A stretch of DNA of 64,000 bases, taken from NCBI RefSeq assembly GCF_028610625.1, contig NZ_JAQQWU010000015.1, positions 1 through 64,000 on the forward strand, read 5' to 3'. This DNA is from Guptibacillus spartinae. Lineage in GTDB: Bacteria; Bacillota; Bacilli; Bacillales; Guptibacillaceae. Below are positions 52,392-62,984 of this stretch, in pieces (positions within the stretch are counted from its first letter, which is position 1; each line of letters starts with the position of its first letter). A program made the position numbers and the translations under genes. The notes below the pieces were generated by a model, which saw nothing but the letters and a program-made list of their open reading frames with translations, ran no database searches and was not told where the DNA came from.

Positions 52392-53279
52392 TTATTGAGA
52401 AGGTTGGGGATGTCTTTTCTCAACCTTTTTCGCTTCATGATTATTACGTAAAAACATATAAAATGAAGCAGAGAAAATAATGATGTAGCCAATAATACTC
52501 CAGGCATCAGGGATTTGTCCGAATAACACGATGCTAATTAAAGCCGAATAAACAACCGTTGAGTAGAAAAAGATTGATATTTCTCGAGCTGGCGCAAACT
52601 TATAAGCCACTGTAAGGCCGAATTGACCAAGCGTGGCAAACACGCCTGCTAGTAAAAGATAAATCAGTTGCTTCGTTTCCATGGGTTCATAGAACATAAT
52701 GACGAAAGGCAGCAGTACAACGGTTGAGAAGAATGAGAAATAAAAGACAACGGTATAGAATTTTTCGCGCTGTCCAAGCACTCTTAAGACCGTATAAGCG
52801 CCTGCCGCAAAGATCGCAGAAAGTAGTCCAGAGATATATGGAATCGTTTCGACTGAAAACTGCGGCTTAATAATTAACAGCGTTCCAATAAACGCAATGA
52901 CAATTGCAACGATTTGAAAACGTCTCGCTTTTTCTTTCAAGAAAAGAGCCGAGAAAATAATTAGTAAGAATGGGCTCAGCTTGTTGAGCATGTCGGCATC
53001 AGATAAAACGAGATTGTCGATTGCGTAGAAATAGAAGATAATTCCTAGCGTTCCAAGAGCGGAGCGCAACAGCAAAAATTTCTGATTCTCTTTTTTACCA
53101 AATAACCTTTCTTTGTAATACATCACAAATCCAAATGAAATGACGGCAGAGACGGCATTTCGAAACATGGTTTTTTGAATCGTCGGAACGTCACCAGATA
53201 GCTTTACAAATGCAGCCATCATCGCAAAACCAAAAGATGATAGTAATAATAGGATAATTCCTTTATTTCGATCACTCAT
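52392..53279 (-). CDS. DMT-superfamily transporter (EamA family)
   Basis: A 295-residue protein with ten predicted membrane helices in two EamA repeats (about 8-140 and 150-285). The first repeat has FGFAMMAAFVKLSGDVPTIQ, typical of EamA exporters. The start at ATG 53279 has GGAGGAATTTG upstream; the frame open to 53300 lacks a site. The substrate (amino acid, purine or other metabolite) cannot be told from sequence. Confidence 0.85.
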   Translation of the reverse strand: MSDRNKGIILLLLSSFGFAMMAAFVKLSGDVPTIQKTMFRNAVSAVISFGFVMYYKERLFGKKENQKFLLLRSALGTLGIIFYFYAIDNLVLSDADMLNKLSPFLLIIFSALFLKEKARRFQIVAIVIAFIGTLLIIKPQFSVETIPYISGLLSAIFAAGAYTVLRVLGQREKFYTVVFYFSFFSTVVLLPFVIMFYEPMETKQLIYLLLAGVFATLGQFGLTVAYKFAPAREISIFFYSTVVYSALISIVLFGQIPDAWSIIGYIIIFSASFYMFLRNNHEAKKVEKRHPQPSQ

Positions 53280-53529
53280 CAAATTCCTCCAGTTCATCAA
53301 TCGGAAATCACTTCTATCACTTTACTTCAAAGCGATCTCTAATTTCAACTTCCAGGCTCTCATTAAGAAATGTCACAAAATTGATTTAACATGATAGGAA
53401 GAGGATGTGGCATAGTAGAAGAATAATTAAGCTTTATTTACCGGGCAATCTGATAAAAATGTGCGGTTAACAAAAGCTGAGTTATGGGTATGTAGGTATT
53501 AGGCAGAATGTAGAAGGAGAAACGTGAAC

Positions 53530-54363
53530 ATGTTTGTGTGGCGAAATATTTATCGAGGCTTATTAATGGGTGTCAGTGATTTAATTCCTGGTGTTAGTGG
53601 TGGAACAATTGCGATGGTACTAGGCATTTATAGAAGGTTAATTAGTGGGATTAATGGATTAATGAGCAAGCATTGGAAAAAAGAAATTGGCTTTTTTCTT
53701 CCTCTATTAATAGGCATTGGACTTGCCTTACTGCTCGTTAGTCAACTCATGGAGATGTTGCTTGAGCATTTTCCACAGCCTACGTTCTTTTTCTTTATTG
53801 GGCTTATTATTGGGGTAGTTCCTTTTCTTCTACGAAAAGTGGACTATAAGAAAACATTCGAGCCTGTCCATTATGGCCTGTTGTTAGTAGCGGGGCTCTT
53901 AATCGCTTCCACCCTGTTTCTAAAGGGAGACGGGGGAGGAGAAGTTATGAAGTCATTAGATCTGGTTGATTATATCATTCTGTTCTTTTCAGGGTGGTTA
54001 GCTAGTACAGCCATGATTCTCCCTGGAGTTAGCGGCTCTTTTGTTCTATTACTGTTGGGATCATATCAAACGGTTATCCATGGTCTTTCCTCTTTTCAAA
54101 TTCCTTTGCTGTTAACAGTAGGGGCAGGAATTATTATTGGACTAAGCCTAACAGGAAAAGTTATTGCTCATTTACTGTCAAAGTATACGGTTTCAACCTA
54201 TGCCGTTATGATCGGTCTGGTCATTGGATCAGTGGTTGTGCTTTATCCCGGTTTTGAAGCTGATCTGGGTCTTGCTATTGCAAGCATTGCAACACTTTTG
54301 CTTGGATTAGGAGCAGCTATTGTCCTTGGAAAGATTGAACATAAGGAAGAAAATGTCGAATAG
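53530..54363 (+). CDS. DUF368 membrane protein (PopT-like undecaprenyl-phosphate translocase family)
   Basis: A 277-residue polytopic protein. The twin signatures GVSDLIPGVSGGTIAMVLGIY near the N-terminus and STAMILPGVSGSFVLLLLGSYQ in the second half are diagnostic of DUF368. Members of this family have been reported to translocate undecaprenyl phosphate back to the cytosolic face. ATG 53530 has AAGGAG 10 nt upstream; GTG 53524 is an alternative. It is convergent with the sulfolipid operon, sharing a terminator. Confidence 0.88.
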   Translation: MFVWRNIYRGLLMGVSDLIPGVSGGTIAMVLGIYRRLISGINGLMSKHWKKEIGFFLPLLIGIGLALLLVSQLMEMLLEHFPQPTFFFFIGLIIGVVPFLLRKVDYKKTFEPVHYGLLLVAGLLIASTLFLKGDGGGEVMKSLDLVDYIILFFSGWLASTAMILPGVSGSFVLLLLGSYQTVIHGLSSFQIPLLLTVGAGIIIGLSLTGKVIAHLLSKYTVSTYAVMIGLVIGSVVVLYPGFEADLGLAIASIATLLLGLGAAIVLGKIEHKEENVE

Positions 54364-54365
54364 AA

Positions 54366-54396
54366 GAAACCGCAGGAAGAGATCCTGCGGTTTTTT
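54366..54396. terminator. Shared terminator of DUF368 and the sqd operon
   Basis: AAACCGCAGGA-AGAGA-TCCTGCGGTTT with six T on the + strand and A-tract on the other side. Confidence 0.88.
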
Positions 54397-54401
54397 GTGT
54401 A

Positions 54402-54857
54402 TTAGTCCTTTTCTTGTTTCGGACTTCTGCGTGGAAATACAAGATGCTTCATCATAAAGAAGCTTGAAGCAGATGAGAGCAACATGGCGAGTCCCTTTGA
54501 AATATTACGTTCAATATAGCGAGGGAATGAGGTCCATTCAAAAATGAGTAGCGCACCATAAAAGACCAGGTTACTAATACCCAGCGCGATCACAGCTTGT
54601 ATGATAAACAGAAGCACTTGTTTACGATCATGAATCGCTTTGGAAGGGAACGTCAGCTTTGCATTCCAGAAATAGCTGTTAATGATCGCTAGCACGTATG
54701 AAATTGTGTTGTACATAATAAGCTGGATTCGATCATCTGTTGGAAAGAACAGCATAAGGAGATTTAAAGCACCAATGTCGACTAGTGCATTCATCACACC
54801 GATCGCACTAAAGCTCATCACCTGTTTTGAACCCCTGCCAATTCGCCACTGCTTCAT
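54402..54857 (-). CDS. GtrA-like membrane protein
   Basis: A 151-residue protein with four predicted membrane helices (VMSFSAIGVMNALVDIGALNLL, YNTISYVLAIINSYFWNAKL, and two further). The NSYFWNAKLTF motif is characteristic of GtrA/DPMS-like flippase-type proteins, which help move lipid-linked sugars across the membrane. It is third in the minus-strand sqdB-sqdX-gtrA cluster, starting 21 nt after the glycosyltransferase, so a role in moving a sulfolipid or a lipid-linked sugar is a reasonable inference. Confidence 0.85.
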   Translation of the reverse strand: MKQWRIGRGSKQVMSFSAIGVMNALVDIGALNLLMLFFPTDDRIQLIMYNTISYVLAIINSYFWNAKLTFPSKAIHDRKQVLLFIIQAVIALGISNLVFYGALLIFEWTSFPRYIERNISKGLAMLLSSASSFFMMKHLVFPRRSPKQEKD

Positions 54858-54878
54858 ATACTCAACCTTCTATCATTT

Positions 54879-56021
54879 CTATTGAATCGCTTGTTGCTGC
54901 TTCTCTTGCTTTTGTTCAATAGCTGACTCATAAAAATCTAGCAGCTGTTGTGCTGGCCCCCGCCACCCATAATCTTTCGAATGTTCGTAAGCCTCTTTCG
55001 ACATTTTTTCGAGAAGTCCAACTTCTTGCAGACGATTGATTACTTCAGTGAGATTACTGTTACTTCCAGAACGATAGAGTAGACCAGTTGAGCCATCTTC
55101 TACCTGTTCATTTGTCGGACCTGATTCGGCAGCAATGACGGGAAGACCGCTTGCCATCGCTTCAAGAATGACAAGACCTAGCGTTTCCGTTGTGGATGGA
55201 AACATAAAGGCGTCTGCAGAAGCGTAAGCCTTTGCTAGCTCTTCACCGTGTAGAAAACCAGTGAACGTCACGTTTTCTAAATGACCAAAGTTTTTTTCAA
55301 GTTCACTTCGATAGGGACCATCGCCAACAATCGCAAGATGAGCATCTGGCTTTTGTTCAAGCATTGGAACAAGCGAATCGATTTCTTTTTCAAATGCGAG
55401 TCTGCCAACAAAAAGTAGAAGCGTTTTATCCGGATGGTCATTTGATAAGCGACGTCGCATATGATTGTCACGCAGTTCAGGGTTGAACCGTTCCGTGTCA
55501 ACACCGCGTTTCCATAGGTGCATATTATAGAAATTTTGTTCATTTAACTCTTCTAATATGGCTTGTGATGTACATAGATTAATATCCGCCTTGTTGTGCA
55601 TTCTTCTGAAATGCCACCAGAGAAGAGGTTCCGACCAGGACATATGATAGTAGTCAGCGTATTTCGGCACGTGTGTATGATAAGAGGCGATGAGAGGAAC
55701 GCCGAGCTTCTTACCATACTTAATCCCGGAATAGCCCATAAAAGCTGGATTTACGACATGGACGAGATCAGGATCAAAGTCTTCGAGGAAATGTTTGATC
55801 GTACGAGTCGGCATGCCGAATTTCCGATGCTTATAAAGAAAGAATGTACGAGGTTGAACTCCATCAAAGCGAATATTCCGATAGCTACGCACTCCTAAAT
55901 CAGGTGCAATGACCTGGATTTCGTGTCCTTGATCAATTAAATAATCGATCGATGCACGAAGTCTAGTCACAACACCGTCTGTTGAAGGAAGGAAGGTTTC
56001 GGTCACGATGGATATTTTCAT
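54879..56021 (-). CDS. sqdX: GT4 glycosyltransferase, SqdX-like sulfoquinovosyltransferase
   Basis: A 380-residue GT-B glycosyltransferase. It shows the SqdX features ETFLPSTDGVVTRLR (N-terminal), PDLVHVVNPAFMGYSG, SYHTHVPKYADYY, LWKRGVDTERFNP, VGRLAFEKEID, and the retaining-GT EX7E element in TTETLGLVILEAMASGLPVIA. SqdX moves sulfoquinovose from its UDP form to diacylglycerol to give SQDG. It starts 31 nt after sqdB in the same direction. A plain mannosyl- or glucosyltransferase is possible for this family, but the sqdB context argues for SqdX. Confidence 0.82.
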   Translation of the reverse strand: MKISIVTETFLPSTDGVVTRLRASIDYLIDQGHEIQVIAPDLGVRSYRNIRFDGVQPRTFFLYKHRKFGMPTRTIKHFLEDFDPDLVHVVNPAFMGYSGIKYGKKLGVPLIASYHTHVPKYADYYHMSWSEPLLWWHFRRMHNKADINLCTSQAILEELNEQNFYNMHLWKRGVDTERFNPELRDNHMRRRLSNDHPDKTLLLFVGRLAFEKEIDSLVPMLEQKPDAHLAIVGDGPYRSELEKNFGHLENVTFTGFLHGEELAKAYASADAFMFPSTTETLGLVILEAMASGLPVIAAESGPTNEQVEDGSTGLLYRSGSNSNLTEVINRLQEVGLLEKMSKEAYEHSKDYGWRGPAQQLLDFYESAIEQKQEKQQQAIQ

Positions 56022-56052
56022 AAGAACACCTCAATTAGTAGTTTGCATCCTC

Positions 56053-57635
<1,583 letters not shown>

Positions 57636-58814
57636 ATGAGATTACGTTCTTTTCGTTTTCTGTGGATCGGGCAGGGATTTGCCAACTCGGGAGACGTTCT
57701 ATATATCGTGGCGCTGATTGCTGTTCTTTACCAGGCAACGGGTTCAGCACTTTCTTTGTCACTGTTACCATTCACGATCACAGTGGCTCGTTTTTTGAGC
57801 GGAATGTGTGCGCCGCTTGTATTAAATCATTATTCGTTAAAAGGATTGCTCGTTGGATCGCAGAGCATGAAAACGGTACTATTAGGATTGCTTGGCATAT
57901 CTTTAGGGCTTTTCACTCCATCCGTATTGTTCATTTTACCTTTTGCTTTCCTAATTGCTTTTTTGGATGGATGGGCTGCGCCTGCTCGAAATGCGATGCT
58001 TCCTCAACTCGTGCATGAAGAAGAGCTTGCCAAAGCAAATAGTTTCGTCGCCGTTGTCGATCAATCCATTCAATTTGGCGGTTGGGCGATCGCCGGTATT
58101 ATTGTGGCGGCTACGTCAGGACCTTTCGTTGTCTGGCTTACTTTTGGCACGTACGTCATTTCCACGCTTCTTATGTCATTGATAGTGGCGGGAGAGCAAC
58201 AAGACCGCCAAACGAAAATTCCTTTAATGAGCGGTTGGAAACTGATATGGAAGCATCCCAATTTAAGGATTTTTCATATAATGATCTTTATTGAATCCAT
58301 AGCAAATGTCGTCTGGATTGCTGCGATTCTTTATATTTTTGTTGAAGAAGTGCTGATGAAATCAGAAGCGTGGTGGGGGTATTTAAACGCGAGCTTTTTT
58401 ATCGGTTTGATTGCTGGAGGGATAGTGGTTTCAAAATATACGCATTGGTTTGAGCGGTATATGAAGGAGACGCTTCTAAATACGTGCTTTGCAATTAGTA
58501 TCCTCACGTTTCTATTTGGACTAACAAGCGTGCCTGTGATCGCACTCCTGTTAAGCGTGGTTTCAGGGCTGGTGGAACAAGTAAAATCAATTATTATGGT
58601 GACGATCATTCAAAAGAAATGCCCGAGGGAGTCGCTACCTGAAGTGTTTAGTGCGCAAAGTGCTCTGATCTCGATTACATTTGGCCTTGGTTCTCTGCTA
58701 TATGGGTTTCTTGCCGAAGCCGTTAGTGTGCCATTCGTATTTGCTTTATCCGGTTTTCTTTTGTTAGCATCAGCGCTATATTTATTAAAAAGAATTCAAT
58801 TTTTGGATGCTTAA
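57636..58814 (+). CDS. MFS transporter
   Basis: A 392-residue major facilitator with about twelve membrane helices. The start RLRSFRFLWIGQGFANSGDVLYIVALIAVLY is typical of the macrolide-type (Mef) drug-exporter branch, and the cytoplasmic loop has DGWAAPARNAMLPQLVHEEELAKAN. ATG 57636 has AAGGGG eight bases upstream; ATG 57633 is equally usable. The gene is divergent from the sqd operon and separated by a terminator from the next gene. The substrate is unknown. Confidence 0.84.
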   Translation: MRLRSFRFLWIGQGFANSGDVLYIVALIAVLYQATGSALSLSLLPFTITVARFLSGMCAPLVLNHYSLKGLLVGSQSMKTVLLGLLGISLGLFTPSVLFILPFAFLIAFLDGWAAPARNAMLPQLVHEEELAKANSFVAVVDQSIQFGGWAIAGIIVAATSGPFVVWLTFGTYVISTLLMSLIVAGEQQDRQTKIPLMSGWKLIWKHPNLRIFHIMIFIESIANVVWIAAILYIFVEEVLMKSEAWWGYLNASFFIGLIAGGIVVSKYTHWFERYMKETLLNTCFAISILTFLFGLTSVPVIALLLSVVSGLVEQVKSIIMVTIIQKKCPRESLPEVFSAQSALISITFGLGSLLYGFLAEAVSVPFVFALSGFLLLASALYLLKRIQFLDA

Positions 58815-58820
58815 TCAAAA

Positions 58821-58849
58821 CAGCCCTTCATCTCGGATGGGGGCTTTTT
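58821..58849 (+). terminator. Terminator after the MFS gene
   Basis: AGCCCttCATC-TCG-GATGggGGCT followed by five T. Confidence 0.75.
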
Positions 58850-58898
58850 GTGGTTGTGAATCTATATGGCGATTAAAGTAATCGCGAATGAATTTACT

Positions 58899-58930
58899 GT
58901 AAAGCAACCTTTACGTAAAGGTTGCTTTAC
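58899..58930. promoter_or_regulatory. Perfect 32-bp palindrome, putative operator of the XRE regulator
   Basis: GTAAAGCAACCTTTAC is followed immediately by its own reverse complement, with no mismatch over 32 bp. It lies 38 bp upstream of the GTG of the XRE gene, in the promoter region, as expected for an autoregulatory operator. It has no T-tract, so it is not a terminator. Confidence 0.72.
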
Positions 58931-58967
58931 TTTAGAATGGAAGAGAGGAAACAAGGAGGATGTTTCG

Positions 58968-59171
58968 GTGAAAAATAGTCTCCGTGAAAAAAGAACAGAA
59001 AAAGGTTATTCTCAGGATCGTCTGGCGGAAAAACTGGGTGTTTCAAGGCAAACGATTATTTCAATCGAAAAGGGGAAATACAATCCATCCTTACCGCTTG
59101 CGCTCGAAATGGCAAGATTATTTGGAACGATTGTAGAGGAACTTTTTTATTTGGATTCAGAGGGGGAGTAG
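58968..59171 (+). CDS. XRE-family DNA-binding regulator (small)
   Basis: A 67-residue protein that is almost only a helix-turn-helix: LREKRTEKGYSQDRLAEKLG, SRQTIISIEKGKYNPSLPLA. The GTG at 58968 follows AAGGAGGA by 7-8 nt; an upstream frame to 58866 runs through the palindrome and is rejected. It overlaps functionally with the following small membrane protein, which starts 2 nt after its stop. Such XRE/DUF2178 pairs are common in Firmicutes. The 32-bp palindrome is the likely binding site. Confidence 0.86.
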   Translation: MKNSLREKRTEKGYSQDRLAEKLGVSRQTIISIEKGKYNPSLPLALEMARLFGTIVEELFYLDSEGE

Positions 59172-59173
59172 GT

Positions 59174-59548
59174 GTGGCTATTAATAAAGGGTATCTTGTT
59201 TTTGGCGTCTTTTTTGCTTTAAATGCTTTATTACTACTGAGCGTTGGGATTGGTACTGGTAATGAACCGATTCCAGCTAGTTATATGCTGATATCAATGT
59301 CCATCATGGGTTTTTGCTTAAGTTACCTTCAGCCGCAATTTAAGGCGAAAGATGAGCGAAGTCGCATGATTCGAGAGAAAGGGATGTTTTATTCCTATTT
59401 TGCTTTGCTTGGGTATATCATGGTGTTTCTTTCTCTTCTTCAATTCAACATTGTGGATGTCAGTGCAGTAACGGTGCTGAGTGTGTTAGCTGCCATGCTG
59501 ATTAGTACTGTTTTTGTTTCAATGGTGATCGTCGCTAAGCAGCATTAA
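59174..59548 (+). CDS. Small membrane protein downstream of an XRE regulator (DUF2178-like)
   Basis: A 124-residue protein with four predicted membrane helices (GYLVFGVFFALNALLLLSVG, a second about 35-50, then two after residue 75) and a conserved-looking basic loop KAKDERSRMIREKG between them. The DERxxxIxxK-type loop is typical of the DUF2178 group. GTG 59174 follows GAGGGGGAG. Co-transcribed with the XRE regulator. Confidence 0.75.
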   Translation: MAINKGYLVFGVFFALNALLLLSVGIGTGNEPIPASYMLISMSIMGFCLSYLQPQFKAKDERSRMIREKGMFYSYFALLGYIMVFLSLLQFNIVDVSAVTVLSVLAAMLISTVFVSMVIVAKQH

Positions 59549-59625
59549 ATGCCATCACGATGATTAGAACGGATGAGATTCGGGAAACCCTTTTTATGAG
59601 ATCATCAAAAAGGAGTTGGATTGAC

Positions 59626-59976
59626 ATGAGTAAATCATTACAAGCCTATTTTACAACAGAGAACGATGCAGAAAGTGCAAAAGCTGATTTGCAGACTTAT
59701 TCGGTAAGTCAATTGTCAGTTGAACATATTCCAGAAGATAAAAAGCTTAACATTGATGCACCTATTCCAGGACAGGGAACAGCTACACCGGCTGGAGCGA
59801 ACAACGATTTGTTCTTCTCAAACGAAACGCCTACAGGAAAACAAGAAGAAAATGCAGATCCTTCTGGTAAGGCAGATCGAGAGTTTCGCTATTTGTTAGC
59901 ATTTGAAACAGATGAATCAGATGATACAGATTTACGTGAAGTGGTTTCAAAACATAATGGTGCTATGGAGAAATAA
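59626..59976 (+). CDS. Hypothetical protein, possibly stress-related
   Basis: A 116-residue acidic protein. It begins SKSLQAYFTTENDAESAKAD, which vaguely resembles the N-terminus of general-stress-17M/YflT-type proteins, followed by a low-complexity GQGTATPAGANND stretch and an acidic FETDESDDTDLREV tail. ATG 59626 follows AAAAAGGAG. No cysteines or membrane segments. Confidence 0.6.
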   Translation: MSKSLQAYFTTENDAESAKADLQTYSVSQLSVEHIPEDKKLNIDAPIPGQGTATPAGANNDLFFSNETPTGKQEENADPSGKADREFRYLLAFETDESDDTDLREVVSKHNGAMEK

Positions 59977-59982
59977 GGATAA

Positions 59983-60010
59983 GAGCTGCGCGAATGTGCG
60001 CAGCTTTTTC
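59983..60010 (+). terminator. Terminator
   Basis: AGCTGCGC-GAATGT-GCGCAGCT followed by five T and a pyrimidine run. Confidence 0.85.
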
Positions 60011-60021
60011 TTTTGAGTGGC

Positions 60022-60055
60022 AAGCGGGGGTCAGGTACGTACCTGACCCCCGCTT
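60022..60055. repeat. Perfect 34-bp palindrome (REP-like)
   Basis: AAGCGGGGGTCAGGTAC followed by its exact reverse complement. Its GGTCAGGTAC core resembles the GGTGxCAGGCACC palindromes found at 12034 and elsewhere in Bacillaceae genomes. It sits just after a terminator, away from genes. Confidence 0.75.
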
Positions 60056-60093
60056 CACTACCGCGCTACTTCACAGCAGTATGAAAACAATCG

Positions 60094-60255
60094 TTGGTGG
60101 GCAGGCTTGAGATTGAAGTAGAAGAAGAGAAAGACAGAACGCACGATGTCCGCTATACTAGTGAAGGAAGCGCATCGGATGTGGCAATCTACATAAAGAT
60201 TTGGTTCAATGAGTATGACACAAAACGTTGCGAATTTAAGTTCGGTTTCCTTTGA
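60094..60255 (+). other. Possible coding remnant in the 60056-60352 gap
   Basis: A 53-codon frame from TTG 60094 with coding-like composition (RLEIEVEEEKDRTHDVRYTS, then DVAIYIKIWFNEYDTK). There is no ribosome site and an in-frame TGA lies immediately upstream. It may be the 3' end of a decayed gene. Nothing else is visible in this gap. Confidence 0.2.
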
Positions 60256-60352
60256 TTCAGGGGAGAAAAAAAGGTATACTGATAGCTAGATGATAATAAT
60301 TACAAAAAGATAGTTTGTTTAATTAATTATTGGACGAGAGGGGAACACATTC

Positions 60353-61288
60353 ATGGCTAAAAAAACAATGGGATTACTCGTAATGGCGTATGGAACGCCT
60401 TATAAAGAAGAGGACATTGAAAGGTATTACACACATATACGACGTGGTCGTAAGCCGTCTGATGAACAATTAAAAGACCTCCAAGATCGTTACAAAGCCA
60501 TTGGTGGTATTTCGCCACTTGCGAAAATAACAGAAGACCAGGCGAAAGGGCTAGAAGCTCATCTTAATAAGGTTCAAGATGATATTGAATTCAAGCTATA
60601 TATCGGATTAAAGCATATTGAACCTTTTGTTGAAGATGCTGTTCAAGAGATGCACAATGATGGAATTGAAGAAGCGGTTAGCATCGTCCTCGCTCCTCAT
60701 TTCTCCACATTTAGCATCAAATCATACAATGGACGAGCTAAACAAGAAGCGGAGAAAATCGGAGGCCCGGTTATTCATTCAGTAGAAAGCTGGTATGATG
60801 AGCCGAAGTTTATCACCTATTGGGCAAAGCGAATTAAAGCTATCTTTGACGACATGTCTGACCAAGAGCGTGAAAAAGCAGTACTAATTGTTTCTGCCCA
60901 TAGCTTACCTGAGAAAATCATCGCAAATGGAGACCCTTACCCTGATCAATTGAAAGAAACAGCCGACCTCATCGTTGAAGAATCTGGCGTTAAAAACGTG
61001 GCAATCGGTTGGCAAAGTGAAGGAAACACCCCTGATCCATGGATTGGTCCTGACGTACAGGATTTAACGAGAGATCTTCACGAAAAGCAAGGTTTTACTT
61101 CGTTCGTTTATGCGCCAGTTGGTTTTGTCGCGGATCATCTAGAAGTCTTGTTCGATAATGACTACGAATGTAAAGTTGTGACCGATGAAATTGGCGCAAA
61201 CTATTATCGACCGGAAATGCCGAATGCCCAGGATGAATTTATTGAGATTCTTTCAACAGTCGTTTTGAAGGAACTGAATCATAAGTAA
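60353..61288 (+). CDS. cpfC: Coproporphyrin III ferrochelatase (HemH/CpfC)
   Basis: Inserts ferrous iron into coproporphyrin III in the Gram-positive heme pathway. It is 311 residues, like B. subtilis HemH (310). The metal-site histidine is at position 183 (SAHSLPEKI), and the acidic partner is in [15 protein letters not shown]. The N-terminal [25 protein letters not shown] is a family block. ATG 60353 has GAGAGGGGAACACATTC upstream. hemE and hemY, which flank it in B. subtilis, are not adjacent. Confidence 0.95.
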   Translation: MAKKTMGLLVMAYGTPYKEEDIERYYTHIRRGRKPSDEQLKDLQDRYKAIGGISPLAKITEDQAKGLEAHLNKVQDDIEFKLYIGLKHIEPFVEDAVQEMHNDGIEEAVSIVLAPHFSTFSIKSYNGRAKQEAEKIGGPVIHSVESWYDEPKFITYWAKRIKAIFDDMSDQEREKAVLIVSAHSLPEKIIANGDPYPDQLKETADLIVEESGVKNVAIGWQSEGNTPDPWIGPDVQDLTRDLHEKQGFTSFVYAPVGFVADHLEVLFDNDYECKVVTDEIGANYYRPEMPNAQDEFIEILSTVVLKELNHK

Positions 61289-61295
61289 TAGACAC

Positions 61296-61325
61296 GCAGT
61301 CTGTCTTTTTCGCAGGCTGCTTTTT
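61296..61325 (+). terminator. Terminator after cpfC
   Basis: GCAGTCTG-tctttttcg-CAGGCTGC followed by five T. Confidence 0.78.
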
Positions 61326-61356
61326 ATAACTTGCAGATCGAAGTATGAAAGATCAA

Positions 61357-61385
61357 TTGACAACCAAAGTAAAAAAAGATAAAGT
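61357..61385 (+). promoter_or_regulatory. Promoter of the tyrZ T-box
   Basis: TTGACA (61357-61362), 17-bp spacer, TAAAGT (61380-61385), giving a start near 61392, just ahead of the T-box. Confidence 0.82.
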
Positions 61386-61409
61386 AATGAGAAATTCATG
61401 TATCGGAAT

Positions 61410-61659
61410 AATCAAAAGCTGTGAAGAGGAAGCAGTAGCGCGTTATGATCAGTAGTGGCAGAGAACCAGTGGGTGGTGTGAACTGGTACAGCATAGCCGT
61501 GAATTACCCCTCAGAGCTTTCTTGACGAACGGAGTGAACCTACTAGTCAGGAACGGGAGAACCGTTATCCAAATCGAGCCGGAAGAATTTATTTCTTCAA
61601 TCAGGGTGGTATCGCGTGTTAAGCCACGTCCCTATTTATTATAGGGGCGTGGCTTTTTA
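61410..61659 (+). promoter_or_regulatory. T-box riboswitch (tRNA-Tyr)
   Basis: The T-box sequence AGGGTGGTATCGCG is at 61603-61616; TGGT pairs with the uncharged tRNA end. The stem I specifier region shows GAATTACCCCTCAGAGC with UAC (61505-61507), a tyrosine codon. A terminator AAGCCACGTCCCTA/TAGGGGCGTGGCTT plus T-run (61621-61659) precedes tyrZ. Uncharged tRNA-Tyr should favour the antiterminator. Confidence 0.9.
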
Positions 61660-61695
61660 TACTATCAAATTTTACTTATTAGGAGGTCGACAGGA

Positions 61696-62943
61696 ATGAA
61701 CAGGAGCATGGATCAGTTATCAGCAGCACAAAGAAAGGAAATGGAAAGGCAATATGCGGTCTATACCCATGGAACGAGTCAAGTCATTCCTGGAGAGGAG
61801 CTTAAGGAGAAAATCGCTACTTCACTTCTGAAAAATAAGCCGCTTAAAGTTAAATTGGGTCTTGATCCTTCAGCGCCTGATGTTCATATTGGACACACCG
61901 TTGTGTTAAATAAATTAAGACAGTTTCAAGAAAATGGTCACATTATCCAACTGATTATTGGAGATTTCACTGGAAAAATTGGTGACCCGACAGGAAAGTC
62001 TACGGCAAGAGTGCAGCTTACTGACGAAGAAGTGGAACGAAATGCAAAGACTTACCTTGAGCAGTTTGGAAAAGTTCTGGATCAAAGCAAGGTAGAGCTT
62101 CACTATAATTCAAAGTGGCTTTCTGAATTAAAATTTGAAGATGTCATTGAACTCGCCGGAAAAATTACAGTTGCTCGTCTACTTGAACGTGACGACTTTG
62201 AAAATCGAATGAAAGCGAATAAACCTGTTTCTCTTCATGAATTCTTTTACCCACTCATGCAGGGCTATGACTCTGTTCATTTAGAAAGTGATATTGAACT
62301 TGGTGGGAACGATCAATATTTCAACGTTCTCATGGGGCGTCACCTTCAGGAACAGTTTGGGAAAGAGAAGCAAGTTGTGTTAATGATGCCGCTGCTTGAA
62401 GGGTTAGATGGAATTGAGAAAATGTCTAAATCAAAAGGGAACTACATCGGAATAACTGAGAAGCCATCCGAAATGTATGGCAAAGCTATGTCGATTCCGG
62501 ATGAGCTGGTCATAAAATACACGGAACTCATTACCGATTTATCGCTTGATGAAAAGCTAGCGGTTCGACAGGAAATCGAACAAGGACGTATTCACCCAAG
62601 AACGGCTAAAATGAATCTCGCCAAAACCATTGTACGCATGTTTCATGGTGTAGCAGCTTCTCAAGATGCGGAAGCGCAATTTCAGCAAGTGTTTCAACAA
62701 AAGCAGCTTCCAACCGATATTGAAGAAGTTCTATGGGAAGGTGAGCGCTCGATCTCAGTGCCGAATCTAGTCGTTTCTCTCGACATGTTACCGTCGACGA
62801 GTGAAGCAAGACGAATGGTGAAAAATGGTGGCATAAAACTGAATGAGACGAAAGTCACGAATGTTAACGAAGAAGTGGCAGTAGAAGATGGACTCGTGGT
62901 TCAAGTAGGGAAACGAAAATTTAAGAAGATCAAATTAAACTAA
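61696..62943 (+). CDS. tyrZ: Tyrosyl-tRNA synthetase, TyrZ type
   Basis: Charges tRNA-Tyr. It is 415 residues, close to TyrZ (about 413) and of the class with HIGH in [19 protein letters not shown] and KMSKS in [16 protein letters not shown]-terminal S4-like RNA-binding domain (about 350-415, [20 protein letters not shown]) is present. The sequence fits the TyrZ rather than the TyrS branch, which starts its HIGH differently (SLHIGH). ATG 61696 follows AGGAGGT. A preceding T-box controls it. A second TyrS is likely elsewhere. Confidence 0.94.
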   Translation: MNRSMDQLSAAQRKEMERQYAVYTHGTSQVIPGEELKEKIATSLLKNKPLKVKLGLDPSAPDVHIGHTVVLNKLRQFQENGHIIQLIIGDFTGKIGDPTGKSTARVQLTDEEVERNAKTYLEQFGKVLDQSKVELHYNSKWLSELKFEDVIELAGKITVARLLERDDFENRMKANKPVSLHEFFYPLMQGYDSVHLESDIELGGNDQYFNVLMGRHLQEQFGKEKQVVLMMPLLEGLDGIEKMSKSKGNYIGITEKPSEMYGKAMSIPDELVIKYTELITDLSLDEKLAVRQEIEQGRIHPRTAKMNLAKTIVRMFHGVAASQDAEAQFQQVFQQKQLPTDIEEVLWEGERSISVPNLVVSLDMLPSTSEARRMVKNGGIKLNETKVTNVNEEVAVEDGLVVQVGKRKFKKIKLN

Positions 62944-62945
62944 TA

Positions 62946-62982
62946 AAAGGCTCTCCCTCTAAAGTTAAAGGGAGAGCCTTTC
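62946..62982. terminator. Bidirectional terminator
   Basis: AAAGGCTCTCCCT-CTAAAGTTAA-AGGGAGAGCCTTT, a 13-bp stem between convergent genes. Confidence 0.88.
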
Positions 62983-62984
62983 CG

